The notes under the pieces were generated by a model. It was not told where the DNA came from. It worked only from the letters and a program-made list of their open reading frames with translations, and ran no database searches. Shown piece after piece: positions 28,678 through 38,155 of a stretch of DNA of 64,000 nucleotides (positions within the stretch are counted from its first letter, which is position 1; every line of letters starts with the position of its first letter). A program made the translations under genes and the position numbers. Origin of the DNA: Pseudoalteromonas marina (GTDB lineage: Bacteria; Pseudomonadota; Gammaproteobacteria; Enterobacterales; Alteromonadaceae). Location: contig NZ_AHCB03000005.1 in the NCBI RefSeq assembly GCF_000238335.3, positions 868,001-932,000 on the forward strand, read 5' to 3'.

Positions 28678-29178
28678 ATGACCACAACTAAAAAAACACA
28701 ATTTGCTCAAGCAATGGAGCAACATAAAGGCATTATTTATAAAATTGTGAATTCATACTGTCAAAACAAAGATGACCGACAAGACTTAGCCCAAGAAATA
28801 TTAACAACGATGTGGTTAGCTTATGATAATTACAACAATGCTTATAAGTTTTCAACGTGGATGTACCGAATTTCGCTGAATGTAGCTATATCTTATTACC
28901 GAAAAGACAGTCGGCGAGAAGATAAAGCAAATGAAGAGTGCATAGTGAAGATTGCTGACTTATCGCAAGAAGGTGAGAGCAACGAGGTGGTAAAGCAGTT
29001 ATATGAGTTTATTGGTCAACTCGATAAATTAAATAAGGCGATTATGCTCCTTTATTTAGAGAGTGAATCTTACGAAAGCATAGCCAATAGCTTAGGGATC
29101 AGTAAAACCAATGTTGCTACGCGAATTAGTCGAATTAAACACACATTAAAACTTCAATTTGAAACACGGGATTCTTAA
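28678..29178 (+). CDS. ECF-type RNA polymerase sigma factor
   Basis: A 166-residue sigma-70 family protein. Region 2 is at about 15-80 (DDRQDLAQEILTTMWLAYDN, KFSTWMYRISLNVAISYYRK), and region 4 is at the C-terminus (AIMLLYLESESYESIANSLG with ISKTNVATRISRIK as the recognition helix). The length and missing region 3 make it an ECF factor. The next gene starts 1 bp after the stop, so the two are translated together. Confidence 0.9.
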   Translation: MTTTKKTQFAQAMEQHKGIIYKIVNSYCQNKDDRQDLAQEILTTMWLAYDNYNNAYKFSTWMYRISLNVAISYYRKDSRREDKANEECIVKIADLSQEGESNEVVKQLYEFIGQLDKLNKAIMLLYLESESYESIANSLGISKTNVATRISRIKHTLKLQFETRDS

Positions 29179-29179
29179 C

Positions 29180-29839
29180 ATGAATTTAGATAACTTTAAA
29201 AGCGCTTGGCAACAACAAAGCACTGATACACATAGTGCTATTGAAATTAATCAAGCAAAGCTTGCTGAAATAAAAATAAATAAACAAATAAAAGCACTTA
29301 ATAAAATGAAATGGGCACGAATAATTGAAAGCGTTGTCTTTTTAATTATCATTGTACTGTTGTGGAAGTATATTGCTGCAGGCTTTACTTTTTCAGCGCC
29401 AATAATTTCAGGCTTTGTCCTCAACCTGTTTGCCATCATTGGGCTTGCAGGAAATATTGGCCAAATTGTTTTAATTTCAAACATTGACTATTCAAAACCA
29501 GTTAACCAACTACAAAAAGATTTTTACCGTGTTTGTTCTCATAAATTAGAATTGACCAAGTTGCTACTTATGTCAGTTCCCTTTTATCTTGCTTATGTTT
29601 TTATTGGGTTTGATCTACTTTTTGGAATTGATTTATATCAGTATTTAGAGCTGCACATGATTTGGTTTTACTCTTTGTCGTCAGTACTGCTTTTTATAGC
29701 TACAGCATGGGTATTTGCTAAATTAAATTATAAGAACATTTCTGAGAAATGGGTTAATGCGAGTGTTCAATTTATTGTTGGTAAACGTTTGGTCACTATG
29801 GCTGAGTTTTTAAATAGCTCTGAGTTAATAGAAAGTTAG
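29180..29839 (+). CDS. Membrane protein partnered with the ECF sigma factor
   Basis: A 219-residue protein from the ATG at 29180. The N-terminal 45 residues are soluble and basic, followed by about four hydrophobic segments (near 50-75, 80-100, 130-155 and 165-190). Its place one base after the sigma gene suggests an anti-sigma role, but no HxxxCxxC zinc motif is visible, so it is not a standard ZAS anti-sigma factor. I know similar sigma/membrane protein pairs but no function. Confidence 0.7.
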   Translation: MNLDNFKSAWQQQSTDTHSAIEINQAKLAEIKINKQIKALNKMKWARIIESVVFLIIIVLLWKYIAAGFTFSAPIISGFVLNLFAIIGLAGNIGQIVLISNIDYSKPVNQLQKDFYRVCSHKLELTKLLLMSVPFYLAYVFIGFDLLFGIDLYQYLELHMIWFYSLSSVLLFIATAWVFAKLNYKNISEKWVNASVQFIVGKRLVTMAEFLNSSELIES

Positions 29840-29984
29840 TTATCAAATGCTGTGTTTGTGTAGAAAATAGTTAATGATTTTTTTGCATAAACTCTTTAGA
29901 TAATTGATTTTTCTGTAATTAAGCTGCCAAATTTTTTCATCGCTTCTATACTATGTAAAACGCGTAGTTAATGAGTTAGAAGTA

Positions 29985-32411
29985 GTGCCTGCCAGTAAAA
30001 ATAATCTAGAGCAAGAAAACACAAAACTAAAGCGAGCGATTGCTGAGCTTACTTATGAACGAGATAAGTACAAAAAAATCTTTGACGCTTCGGCCGACGC
30101 GTATTCAGTTATCGATTTAAGCTCAGGTAAGTTTATAGAATGCAACCAAGCAGCTATTGATATGCACGGTGTTAATAGCATGGGCAACTTTTTAAACCTT
30201 AGTCCTGCTGACTTGTCACCCGAGTTACAACCCTGTGGTAATCGTTCAGATGTTTTAGCTAAAGCGCATATAAATTGCGCCATAGAACAGGGCTTTCATA
30301 GTTTTAAATGGATACATTCGCGTTTAGATGGCACAACGTTTAACTGTTTAGTTAACTTGACTGGATTATTCATAGAGGGCAGTCAATTAATATTGGCGGT
30401 TGGTCGAGACATATCCGATATAGAAATAGCCCAAAAAAAAATCAGTACCGAAGCTTCAGAAAAGCAGCGATTTAAACAAGCGTTTTTGGGAGAAAAAGAA
30501 AAGTTTGAAAAGTTTGTTGATTTGGCACCCGTTGGTATTGCAATTAATTCAATATCTGACGGCAGCTTTGAGTTTGTGAATGAGGAGTTTGGCAGAATCA
30601 CAGGCTATAGCGTTGATGAGCTAAATCAAATGGACTATTGGCAGCTCACCCCTGAAAAGTACGAGAAACAAGAACATGAACAGCTAGAATTACTTGCTAA
30701 ATATGGCCAGTATGGGCCGTATCAAAAAGAATATATACATAAAAACGGCAATGTATATCCCGTATTATTATCGGGTATAAAAATTACAGATAGCAAAGGT
30801 GAAACATTTATTTGGTCTGTCGTTCAAGATATAGCTCATCAAAAACAGAGTGAGCAACAAATTAAAACGGCGAAAGAAAAGGTGGATTCTTTTGCTTTGC
30901 GTATGCAATTAGCCAATGACTCTGCGGGTATTGGGGTATGGGAGTTAGATTTAAAAACAGAAAAACTAGTATGGGATTCTTGGATGTACAAATTATACGG
31001 CATCTCAGAGTTAGAGTTTTCCTGCACATACCAAGCATGGCTTGATAGAGTTCATGTCGATGACGTTGAACATAATGAACGTATGTTGGATGAAGCAATC
31101 AACGGGGTAGGCATTTACGACCCAGAGTTTCGCGTTGTACACCCTGATGGAAATATCCGGACAATTAAAGCAAGTGCAGAGATATTGAGAGATTCGCATG
31201 GTGCAGCCATAAAAGTAGTTGGTGTAAATTACGATGTAACCGAAAAAGTAGATGCAATACGAAAATTGTTCGATGCAAAGTTAGCTGCTGAAAATGCTGC
31301 ACAATCAAAAAGTGACTTTTTGGCTAATATGAGTCATGAAATTCGCACCCCTATGAATGCAATTCTAGGTGGTTTGCAACTGTTAAAAAATATTAATTTA
31401 CCTGAAGAGTTAAGGGCAGTACTTAAAAATGCCTCTTATTCGGGACAAAGCCTTTTAACTATTATTAACGATATTTTAGATTACTCTAAGATAGAGTCCA
31501 ACCAACTACAGTTAGAAAAAGCATCATTCTCATTAACTGAGGTATTAAATTCTATAACCTATGACTTAGACTCCTTAGTTAGTGAAAAACGTATCGGCTT
31601 TACCGTAAATAAAGATGAAAGTTATTACGAATATTGGGTAGGTGATTTAGTTCGAGTTAAGCAAATACTATTAAATTTAAGCTCTAATGCGGTTAAATTT
31701 ACAGATAAGGGAAGTGTTAAAATAAACGCGAGCAGTAAAGTTTTTGAAGGTAAAGAGGCTATATATCTAGAGGTTGTAGACTCAGGAATAGGTATGAGCA
31801 AGGAAGTTACTGAGCACATTTTTGAGCGGTTTACTCAAGCAGACTCCTCTACAACAAGAAAATATGGCGGGACAGGTTTAGGCATGTCTATTACCACCAG
31901 CTTAGTTAAAATGATGGGCGGCGAAATCGATATCCAAAGTAAGCAAGGGCTTGGTACAACTGTCACGATTAAATTACCATTACCTAAAGCAAATAACATA
32001 GCAGATAAAGCCCCTAAAAAATCGTTTAAAGCGCCTAATTTAAAGGGTAAAAAAATACTTATTGCTGAAGATAACAATATTAACCAAGTGTTGATTAAAG
32101 CCATGATGGCTAAAACAAATGCCGATATTACAATTGTCGAAAATGGTTTACTTGCGTTTGAGGCAGTTCAACTAGAGTTGTTTGATTTGGTATTTATGGA
32201 TATTCATATGCCGGTTATGGATGGGATTGAGGCTAATCAACAGATAAAAACAATACTGCCAAATTTGCCTATTATTGCGTTAACAGCCAATGTAATGGAT
32301 AAAGACGTAAAACATTACTACCAGCAAGGTTTCATCTTTCATGTACCTAAACCAATCGATATCAACGAGTTATATGGCACACTCAGGCGTTGTTTGTATT
32401 TAATCGCTTAA
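29985..32411 (+). CDS. Hybrid sensor histidine kinase (PAS x3, HisKA, HATPase, receiver)
   Basis: An 808-residue protein starting at GTG 29985. A short coiled coil (5-30) leads into three PAS domains (about 30-150, 170-285 and 300-425), a HisKA domain with phospho-acceptor H451 (NMSHEIRTPMNAI), an HATPase domain (DSGIGMS, GTGLGMS motifs) and a C-terminal receiver with D739 (FMDIHMPVMDG). There are no membrane spans, so it senses a cytosolic signal. There is no Hpt domain or partner regulator nearby, so the output goes elsewhere. The GTG start is a choice with moderate certainty. Confidence 0.92.
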   Translation: MPASKNNLEQENTKLKRAIAELTYERDKYKKIFDASADAYSVIDLSSGKFIECNQAAIDMHGVNSMGNFLNLSPADLSPELQPCGNRSDVLAKAHINCAIEQGFHSFKWIHSRLDGTTFNCLVNLTGLFIEGSQLILAVGRDISDIEIAQKKISTEASEKQRFKQAFLGEKEKFEKFVDLAPVGIAINSISDGSFEFVNEEFGRITGYSVDELNQMDYWQLTPEKYEKQEHEQLELLAKYGQYGPYQKEYIHKNGNVYPVLLSGIKITDSKGETFIWSVVQDIAHQKQSEQQIKTAKEKVDSFALRMQLANDSAGIGVWELDLKTEKLVWDSWMYKLYGISELEFSCTYQAWLDRVHVDDVEHNERMLDEAINGVGIYDPEFRVVHPDGNIRTIKASAEILRDSHGAAIKVVGVNYDVTEKVDAIRKLFDAKLAAENAAQSKSDFLANMSHEIRTPMNAILGGLQLLKNINLPEELRAVLKNASYSGQSLLTIINDILDYSKIESNQLQLEKASFSLTEVLNSITYDLDSLVSEKRIGFTVNKDESYYEYWVGDLVRVKQILLNLSSNAVKFTDKGSVKINASSKVFEGKEAIYLEVVDSGIGMSKEVTEHIFERFTQADSSTTRKYGGTGLGMSITTSLVKMMGGEIDIQSKQGLGTTVTIKLPLPKANNIADKAPKKSFKAPNLKGKKILIAEDNNINQVLIKAMMAKTNADITIVENGLLAFEAVQLELFDLVFMDIHMPVMDGIEANQQIKTILPNLPIIALTANVMDKDVKHYYQQGFIFHVPKPIDINELYGTLRRCLYLIA

Positions 32412-32695
32412 TTAATGTTGGCTATATAAAATAAGGCCTGTCCAATAGAAAAGTATTTGGTTTTGAAAATAACATCAGCAGGGTTTAAAAACTACTGACA
32501 AATTTCTCGTAGAATATTGTATGTAATACTAATCTGCAATAATACTTAATCATTTTTCGAGGCTAAACATGTCGCTACCTGCGTTACAAAATGTTCATTT
32601 AGAGCAACTAAATAGTGATATTTTTGCCTAGCTATCAACACGTTTTTCCAGCCTCAAAATAGCTCACTTAATTAAGTGAATGGGTCCAATACTGG
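32412..32695. other. Intergenic region with a 20-codon peptide frame
   Basis: At 32569-32631 a CGAGG ribosome binding site precedes ATG and 20 codons (MSLPALQNVHLEQLNSDIFA) that then stop. This could be a gene start cut off by a deletion or a chance frame. CACTTAATTAAGTG (32665-32678) is a perfect 14-bp palindrome, perhaps part of a weak terminator between the convergent genes. Confidence 0.35.
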
Positions 32696-34606
32696 TTATT
32701 TTTCTATTTTACCTTTTAGAACATAAATTTCACCATCAAAGCTACCTTGAATAGTTAACCCTTGACCGGCAAGCTCTTTTAAGTATTCGATATGCTCTTC
32801 AGTGATGTGTTGCCCTGGAACTAATAACGGTATACCTGGAGGATAGGGGGTAACTAAACCAGCACAAATACGATTATTGCTTTTAGCAATAGGCACCGAC
32901 TCGCGTTCGCCATAAAAAGCATCGCCTGGAATACACGCTAAATCGATGGCTGGTAAGCTTTCTGGCAAGCGAGAGCGCCTTGTTGATTTGGCTAGTTTTA
33001 CTCTCCCACTATCAAGTTTTTTTAATGCATTGTATAAACGAATAATCTTTGAACGAGTACCACCAAGCGTTAATAATACCAAAATTGTACTGTGAGTGTA
33101 TTTTTCTATTTCTAGGCCAATTTCATCTAATAAAAACTTATGAATGTCTTTTAATGAGTAGGGTAATTCACTAATATCGATAAGGATTTTTAGTGGATCG
33201 TGACCCATATTATCTTCACTAAAGTGTGGAAATATTTCCATAAAATCGTCTTTACCCAGCACTTTAATGTATTTCAACGATGCCATTTGTTGTTTAAATT
33301 CGTCGACATGGTTTAACAAGGCATTAAGTAATTTATAGCCTTCCATTTCCAATTGTTTTTGGCATACGTCAAGCGAGGCAATAAGCTGATACTTGGGCGA
33401 TGTACTGGCGTAAATACTGTAAATTTCTCTAAAAAAATCTGCATCGAAGTCTGGATCATTCACATGAATATAAGACGCCTGTGAAAACGCCGATACCACT
33501 TTATGTGCTGAATGAGTGACATAATCGGCTCCAGCATGAATGGCTGAGTAGTAACGCAGGCTCGGGTGAAACAAAGAGTAAGCAAACCAGGCTTCGTCAA
33601 TGAATACTTTAATGCCGTGTTGATGGGCAAAATCCACAACTTGTTTTAAATCGCTTAATAAACCATCGTAAGTACAACCGGTAAGCACCAGTAGTTTTGC
33701 ATCGGTATTTTGCTCTATTGTTTGTTTTATATCGGCTAACGAAGGTGGCGCAAAAATACCATATTTAGGGTTTAATATACTCGATAAATAAATGGGTAAA
33801 CTGGCTGATTGCAAAATGCCATAATGAACAGATTTATGACAATTACGGTCAATAATGACCTTATCCCCCTTACGTAACAGGGTTTGTAAAATAATTTTAT
33901 TTGAAGTAGAAGACCCGTTAGTAACAAAGTAGGTATGCTTTACCTCAAACGTTGCAGCTGCAGATTCTTGAGCACGCCCAATGGTATTGGTGCTATCAGA
34001 TAAAGAGCCTAACGAATCGACAGATACCGACAGATCGCCAACAAACACATTGCGGCCATAAAACTGATAGAAGTCTTTAATATAAGGCGAGTTTCTAAAG
34101 CTAGAGCCACCACTATGGCCCGGTGTGTGCCATGAATCGTTCGACTCGCCAACATAACGGCGATACGCAGTCCAAAACGGGGTTTCTGAACGGTCGTCAA
34201 AGTCGTTGATCATATAGCCTAAAATAGCTTCGGGGTCAGAAATAACCTCGTCTTTAAAGAAAAACGATTCAATTTCTTCTGACTCGTTGACTATTTCCAG
34301 CCCTTTAGTATCATCGCCAATTACATAAACTGGAAGCTCTAATCGAATGGCTTTTAACTGCTCAATAAAGCGGCTATACGTTCTCTCGCCAACCTTGTTT
34401 TGTAAATCCCAACTAAGTACAACAGCCTGAATATCACCATCTTCTTCAACACTTGTTATCGCATCTTTAAGCGTAAAACGCTCAAGAATATCGATATGGA
34501 TATCGTCTCGCTCAAAATTTGGTATCGCTTTAGAGAGATTTGTAGACAACTCTTTTAAAGTGGCTTGGTCTTGCTCAATTAATAATATACGCAGTAAAGG
34601 CAACAT
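32696..34606 (-). CDS. Orn/Lys/Arg decarboxylase, class III PLP-dependent
   Basis: A 636-residue protein. The N-terminal 125 residues are a receiver-like wing domain (LLRILLIEQDQATLKEL). The fold-type I core holds HTPGHSGGSSF, the aldehyde-binding Asp in FIDEAWFAY and the PLP lysine in SAHKVVSAFSQASYIHV. The C-terminal domain (SRRSRLPESLP-like) with VTPYPPGIPLLVPG is complete. It would decarboxylate a basic amino acid, using a proton and making a polyamine or cadaverine. It is shorter than E. coli LdcI or AdiA, and I cannot say which amino acid it uses. No antiporter gene is adjacent. Confidence 0.88.
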   Translation of the reverse strand: MLPLLRILLIEQDQATLKELSTNLSKAIPNFERDDIHIDILERFTLKDAITSVEEDGDIQAVVLSWDLQNKVGERTYSRFIEQLKAIRLELPVYVIGDDTKGLEIVNESEEIESFFFKDEVISDPEAILGYMINDFDDRSETPFWTAYRRYVGESNDSWHTPGHSGGSSFRNSPYIKDFYQFYGRNVFVGDLSVSVDSLGSLSDSTNTIGRAQESAAATFEVKHTYFVTNGSSTSNKIILQTLLRKGDKVIIDRNCHKSVHYGILQSASLPIYLSSILNPKYGIFAPPSLADIKQTIEQNTDAKLLVLTGCTYDGLLSDLKQVVDFAHQHGIKVFIDEAWFAYSLFHPSLRYYSAIHAGADYVTHSAHKVVSAFSQASYIHVNDPDFDADFFREIYSIYASTSPKYQLIASLDVCQKQLEMEGYKLLNALLNHVDEFKQQMASLKYIKVLGKDDFMEIFPHFSEDNMGHDPLKILIDISELPYSLKDIHKFLLDEIGLEIEKYTHSTILVLLTLGGTRSKIIRLYNALKKLDSGRVKLAKSTRRSRLPESLPAIDLACIPGDAFYGERESVPIAKSNNRICAGLVTPYPPGIPLLVPGQHITEEHIEYLKELAGQGLTIQGSFDGEIYVLKGKIEK

Positions 34607-34811
34607 AGGGGTTTTCGTAATAAAATCATATAATACTCAGTAGCATAACCAATGCATTGGCACTTGTGAAATTAATACTTTGTAAATGTGCATTAATTAT
34701 ATTTTATGCACGTCCATGTTTAATGTTTCATTCTCAATAAAAGTTCACGCAAGCGAATGTCCTACAACTGTTTTAAAGTAAAAAGTTGATCACTATGCGT
34801 AAACTTATCTT

Positions 34812-35051
34812 TTACTCTGTTTTATCTTTAAACTCACACAAGTCTTCAATAATACAGCTGCCGCATTTAGGTTTGCGAGCAGTGCACACGTAGCGGCCAT
34901 GAAGAATTAACCAATGGTGGACATCAACTTTGAACTCTTTTGGCACTACTTTTTCGAGCTTTTTTTCCACTTCAACAACGTTCTTACCCATAGCAAATTT
35001 AGTGCGGTTCGATACACGATCGATGTGTGTGTCGACAGCGATTGTCGGCCA
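34812..35051 (-). pseudogene. nth: 3' fragment of endonuclease III (nth), cut by the mobile element
   Basis: Reading the minus strand from 35051 to the TAA at 34812 gives 79 codons of the C-terminal part of endonuclease III: WPTIAVDTHIDRVSNRTKF, then KEFKVDVHHWLILHGRYVC and the 4Fe-4S ligands CTARKPKC-GSC-IIEDLC (C-x6-C-x2-C-x5-C). The catalytic Asp (AVDTH) is in the fragment, while the helix-hairpin-helix and catalytic Lys half is missing. Similarity stops at the Trp codon, where the serine recombinase element begins. The 5' half is presumably at the far end of the element, outside the window. Confidence 0.9.
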
Positions 35052-35057
35052 GACAAT
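35041..35057. other. Left attachment junction of the integrated element (attL-like)
   Basis: ATTGTCGGCCAGACAAT has inverted arms ATTGTC/GACAAT around GGCCA. The left part is nth coding sequence and the right part belongs to the element. A small dyad with the crossover near its centre is what a large serine recombinase site looks like. The exact crossover bases cannot be fixed without the other end. Confidence 0.6.
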
Positions 35058-35122
35058 ATATAATTAAACTAGATTGTGATACAGTCCTTTCATAATAGAT
35101 AACTAACGATTTGAAAAGCCCT

Positions 35123-36772
35123 ATGTCAGAAAAACCTTTGTTGTTCAGCTATGTGAGATTTTCTACTCAAGAGCAAGCCAAGGGACATTCCCTTAAAAGG
35201 CAATTAGATTATGCAAATAAAGTAGCTAAGGAAAGAGGATTATTATTGGATGAGTCTCTTACAATGAGAGATCTAGGCCTTAGTGCATATCATGGAAATA
35301 ATATTAAAAAAGGTGCATTTGGAGTATTTTTAAAAGCGATAGAGGACGGTAATATCCCTTCAGGCTCAGTTTTGCTTATTGAAAGTCTAGATAGAATGTC
35401 AAGAAGGAAGGTCTCAGAATGCGCAAGTATTGTAACTCAGATAATCAATGCTGGTATTACAGTAATAACCGCAATAGACAACAAAGAATATAACAGCCAA
35501 CTTATTGATGAAAACCCGTTTGAGTTACTTGCCATGTTGATGATCTTCATGCGAGCAAATGAAGAGAGTGAAACCAAATCTCAACGTGTACGAGATGTAT
35601 TGAAACAGCAGTGTGATGATTGGAGTGCGGGCAAGCGTGGATTCAGAGTAAATTGTGGTAAGCCGCCTAGTTGGACTGTGTGGAATGATGATAAAAAAAT
35701 ATTTGAATTTGAGCCACATCATAAAAAAATTATGCTCCGCAAAATAGAGCTTTTTAAAAAAGGATATGGCGGCATAAAAATAGCAATGTTAATTAATAGT
35801 GAGTTTGGTGCAGGCACTATTCATCATACTGGTGCCAATGTATATAAAGAGGTTAAGCGTCGTTCACTTATTGGTGAGCTCAATGTAAAAGTAGGGAATG
35901 CAGAGTATGGCCTTAAAGGTTATTATCCTCCGCTGATGAGTGAATCTGAATTTAACTTTTTAGTCGCTGATTCATCTAAGCGTGGCGCTACTAAACAATC
36001 ACAGAAGTTTGTTGGTATTTTATCTGGGGTAGGTGTATTTAAATGCGGCAATTGCGGAAAGTCTGTAGGTTCACATGTTGTTTATCGAAACAAATGTTTG
36101 AATGAAGTAAAAAGCAGCCATAAACGATATGGCTGTGTTGAAGCACGGCGAAAAAATAACTGTGAAATGAATTCAACCGTCCAAATTGATGTGATAGAAA
36201 AAGCAGTTGTCACTTTTTGCCAAGATAAGGTTAACCTACAGCGTATTTTGTTAAAAGGTGGAGATAGGGAGGCCATTAACAGCCAAGAGGCTAATCTTAG
36301 GGCGCGTTTAGTTAAAATTAATGGTGATATAGATTTATTTACTGAGGCTCTTCTGACTTTAAATGGAACTCCGCCACAGGCCATTGCTAACAAAATATCC
36401 AAACTTGAGTCTGAGGCACGTGATGTTGAGTCGCAGATTAGTATTAGTAAAAATAAGTTAGCTAGAATTGATAACTCATTTCGTGATGAAGTAACTGATC
36501 GGTGGTTATCAATTACTAAAAACCTTATAAAACTTTCCAACGACGAACGTCTAGCTATTCGTCAACTAGTTAAAGACACTTTTAAAAGCATCAGTTTACA
36601 ATTAAATACATTTAGCGGCGATAAAGGTGGCCTCAATAATGTATTTGAGCGTCTGTTAGGTACCTCAAATGCTGATTACTTTGAGCTTTTACTTGAATTT
36701 CATAATGATAAGAGGCGTTTGTTACGTCTGCATAAACATACTGGTGAGCTAGTTAGTGGTTATGACTTTTGA
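35123..36772 (+). CDS. Large serine recombinase (integrase of the element)
   Basis: A 549-residue protein using the ATG at 35123 (GAAAAG before it; an in-frame TTG lies at 35111). The N-terminal resolvase domain has YVRFST with the nucleophile S14 and ESLDRMSRR. A recombinase domain (about 160-280) follows, then a zinc ribbon (KCGNCGKS and a later GC-x8-NC) and a long coiled coil (about 385-480). This is the large serine integrase/transposon recombinase layout. It lies about 70 bp from the broken nth end and reads into the element, so it most likely catalysed this insertion. Confidence 0.93.
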   Translation: MSEKPLLFSYVRFSTQEQAKGHSLKRQLDYANKVAKERGLLLDESLTMRDLGLSAYHGNNIKKGAFGVFLKAIEDGNIPSGSVLLIESLDRMSRRKVSECASIVTQIINAGITVITAIDNKEYNSQLIDENPFELLAMLMIFMRANEESETKSQRVRDVLKQQCDDWSAGKRGFRVNCGKPPSWTVWNDDKKIFEFEPHHKKIMLRKIELFKKGYGGIKIAMLINSEFGAGTIHHTGANVYKEVKRRSLIGELNVKVGNAEYGLKGYYPPLMSESEFNFLVADSSKRGATKQSQKFVGILSGVGVFKCGNCGKSVGSHVVYRNKCLNEVKSSHKRYGCVEARRKNNCEMNSTVQIDVIEKAVVTFCQDKVNLQRILLKGGDREAINSQEANLRARLVKINGDIDLFTEALLTLNGTPPQAIANKISKLESEARDVESQISISKNKLARIDNSFRDEVTDRWLSITKNLIKLSNDERLAIRQLVKDTFKSISLQLNTFSGDKGGLNNVFERLLGTSNADYFELLLEFHNDKRRLLRLHKHTGELVSGYDF

Positions 36773-36849
36773 CGTAATTACGAAGAGGTCAGTTGCAAGT
36801 TTAACCTTGCAACAGGCCATACTTAATATTACTTAGCTAAAGGGCTTAG

Positions 36850-37053
36850 CTATTGAGGTTCTTTAAAATAATTAGGGTCAATACTTGTAAACTTAGAACA
36901 AAAGGTTTCAATAGTGTGGGCCAACATGGCTTCAAAGACCATTGACTCAACAACCATTCCTGACTGAATAATCTTACCTTGATTGGTAATTATCGCTAGC
37001 GCAAATCCTTTTTGCATTTGAAGTCCATCATTATTAGAAAAAATAATTTGCAT
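36850..37053 (-). CDS. Small hypothetical protein
   Basis: A 67-residue protein (MQIIFSNNDGLQMQKGFALA) with an AAAGG ribosome binding site before its ATG. No membrane segment or known motif. It is convergent with the recombinase gene. I do not recognise it; it could be a small element-maintenance gene. Confidence 0.5.
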   Translation of the reverse strand: MQIIFSNNDGLQMQKGFALAIITNQGKIIQSGMVVESMVFEAMLAHTIETFCSKFTSIDPNYFKEPQ

Positions 37054-37407
37054 AGAAACCTTTAATTTATTAAAAAAAGAATTGGTTAGCTTGAAGTTTT
37101 AATTAATCAAACTAATAGTACTATGATAACTAATTTCAATAAATTTCAAAAGTTTAGTGATTTTTTTGATGAACTTCTGAATACCTCCGCCAAATGGAGA
37201 TTTACGTTTCATCTTGATTAAAATTCAGAAAAATATACAAAATTTTATTTAATTTTTTTTAGATAAATGGAGGATAAAGTAATTTTATTTGTGTTTTTTT
37301 TAAGCGATCGTTAGGGTTGGTTCATTAATTGTTCAATATTTTTATTATCAATAGGTAGGCTCAAGTTACTCTTCACGCTGAATTGTCTAAGCACTTAAAA
37401 TATAGGT
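37054..37407. other. AT-rich non-coding stretch in the element
   Basis: Very AT-rich, with a possible weak hairpin (CTCCGCCAAATGGAG near 37184). I see no gene. It may hold the promoter of the minus-strand gene ending at 37053 and a terminator for the microprotein frame. Confidence 0.4.
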
Positions 37408-37488
37408 TTACTTTCTGGACTTTTTAATAACCACGACTAAAACTATTGTTAATACGGTCGCAGGTAATAACCAAATATATTCCGCCAT
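37408..37488 (-). CDS. Possible 26-residue single-span membrane microprotein
   Basis: MAEYIWLLPATVLTIVLVVV followed by IKKSRK: a short polar start, one membrane span and a basic tail, the layout of a bacterial small membrane protein. A GAGG ribosome binding site lies 9 bases before the ATG at 37488; an in-frame ATG at 37497 adds three residues. No homologue is known to me, so this is a suggestion only. Confidence 0.4.
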   Translation of the reverse strand: MAEYIWLLPATVLTIVLVVVIKKSRK

Positions 37489-37633
37489 ATTATTCATCCT
37501 CAAGGTTGTACAGTGATATTCCAACATTAATGATTTTTATTATTTTTGCAAATTAAACCAACAAAACGCAATTCTTCACTTTTACCCATTGCATGGCCCT
37601 AGTTAATTTCAGGACAATTAACGAGGACAAATC

Positions 37634-38026
37634 ATGAAAAATATTAAATCTCAATTTATTCGCCAATACGTTCGAGCCAGTAGATCTCCGTGGGATGACT
37701 GCTCTACAATTTTATTGTTAGCAGATGTAGTTAATGAACAAACATTAGAGTTAAATTTCAATAATTACATCTATTTACATAGAGATAGCGTTGGAAAAAT
37801 ACTTGGCATTAGTATTTCAAATAGTATGTTGGAAAAAAATCCAAGTTTTGAGAATAGGTATTTAGAAGGGCACGACATGACGCTTTTTTTACTTATCTAC
37901 ATAGAGCAAATAACACAGTTTTGTGAGCTGTTCTCTGAAGAGTTCCAGCAAATATTTATGCAAACGCCAACTACATTTTTTGCAGCAACAGAAAGTGATT
38001 GGGTCGATATTATCGACAATGCATAA
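37634..38026 (+). CDS. Hypothetical protein, 130 residues
   Basis: Starts MKNIKSQFIRQYVRAS after a GAGGA ribosome binding site. It is soluble and fairly acidic at the C-terminus (ESDWVDIIDNA), and has no Cys pairs or motif I recognise. It has its own terminator, so it is likely a real single gene of the element. Confidence 0.65.
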   Translation: MKNIKSQFIRQYVRASRSPWDDCSTILLLADVVNEQTLELNFNNYIYLHRDSVGKILGISISNSMLEKNPSFENRYLEGHDMTLFLLIYIEQITQFCELFSEEFQQIFMQTPTTFFAATESDWVDIIDNA

Positions 38027-38032
38027 CCCCCT

Positions 38033-38056
38033 AAGCGAACATTTGTTCGCTTTTTT
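38033..38056 (+). terminator. Terminator after the 130-residue gene
   Basis: AAGCGAAC-ATTT-GTTCGCTT is a perfect 8-bp stem followed by T4 and A-rich sequence, 6 bp after the stop codon. Confidence 0.9.
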
Positions 38057-38155
38057 AAAAATATTTTTCGTAAACCGTTTTAAATACCCATGCCTGATTT
38101 TATTTACTAATACGTTATCGATTTTGATAACAAAACACACAAGGATAGTGAAAAA

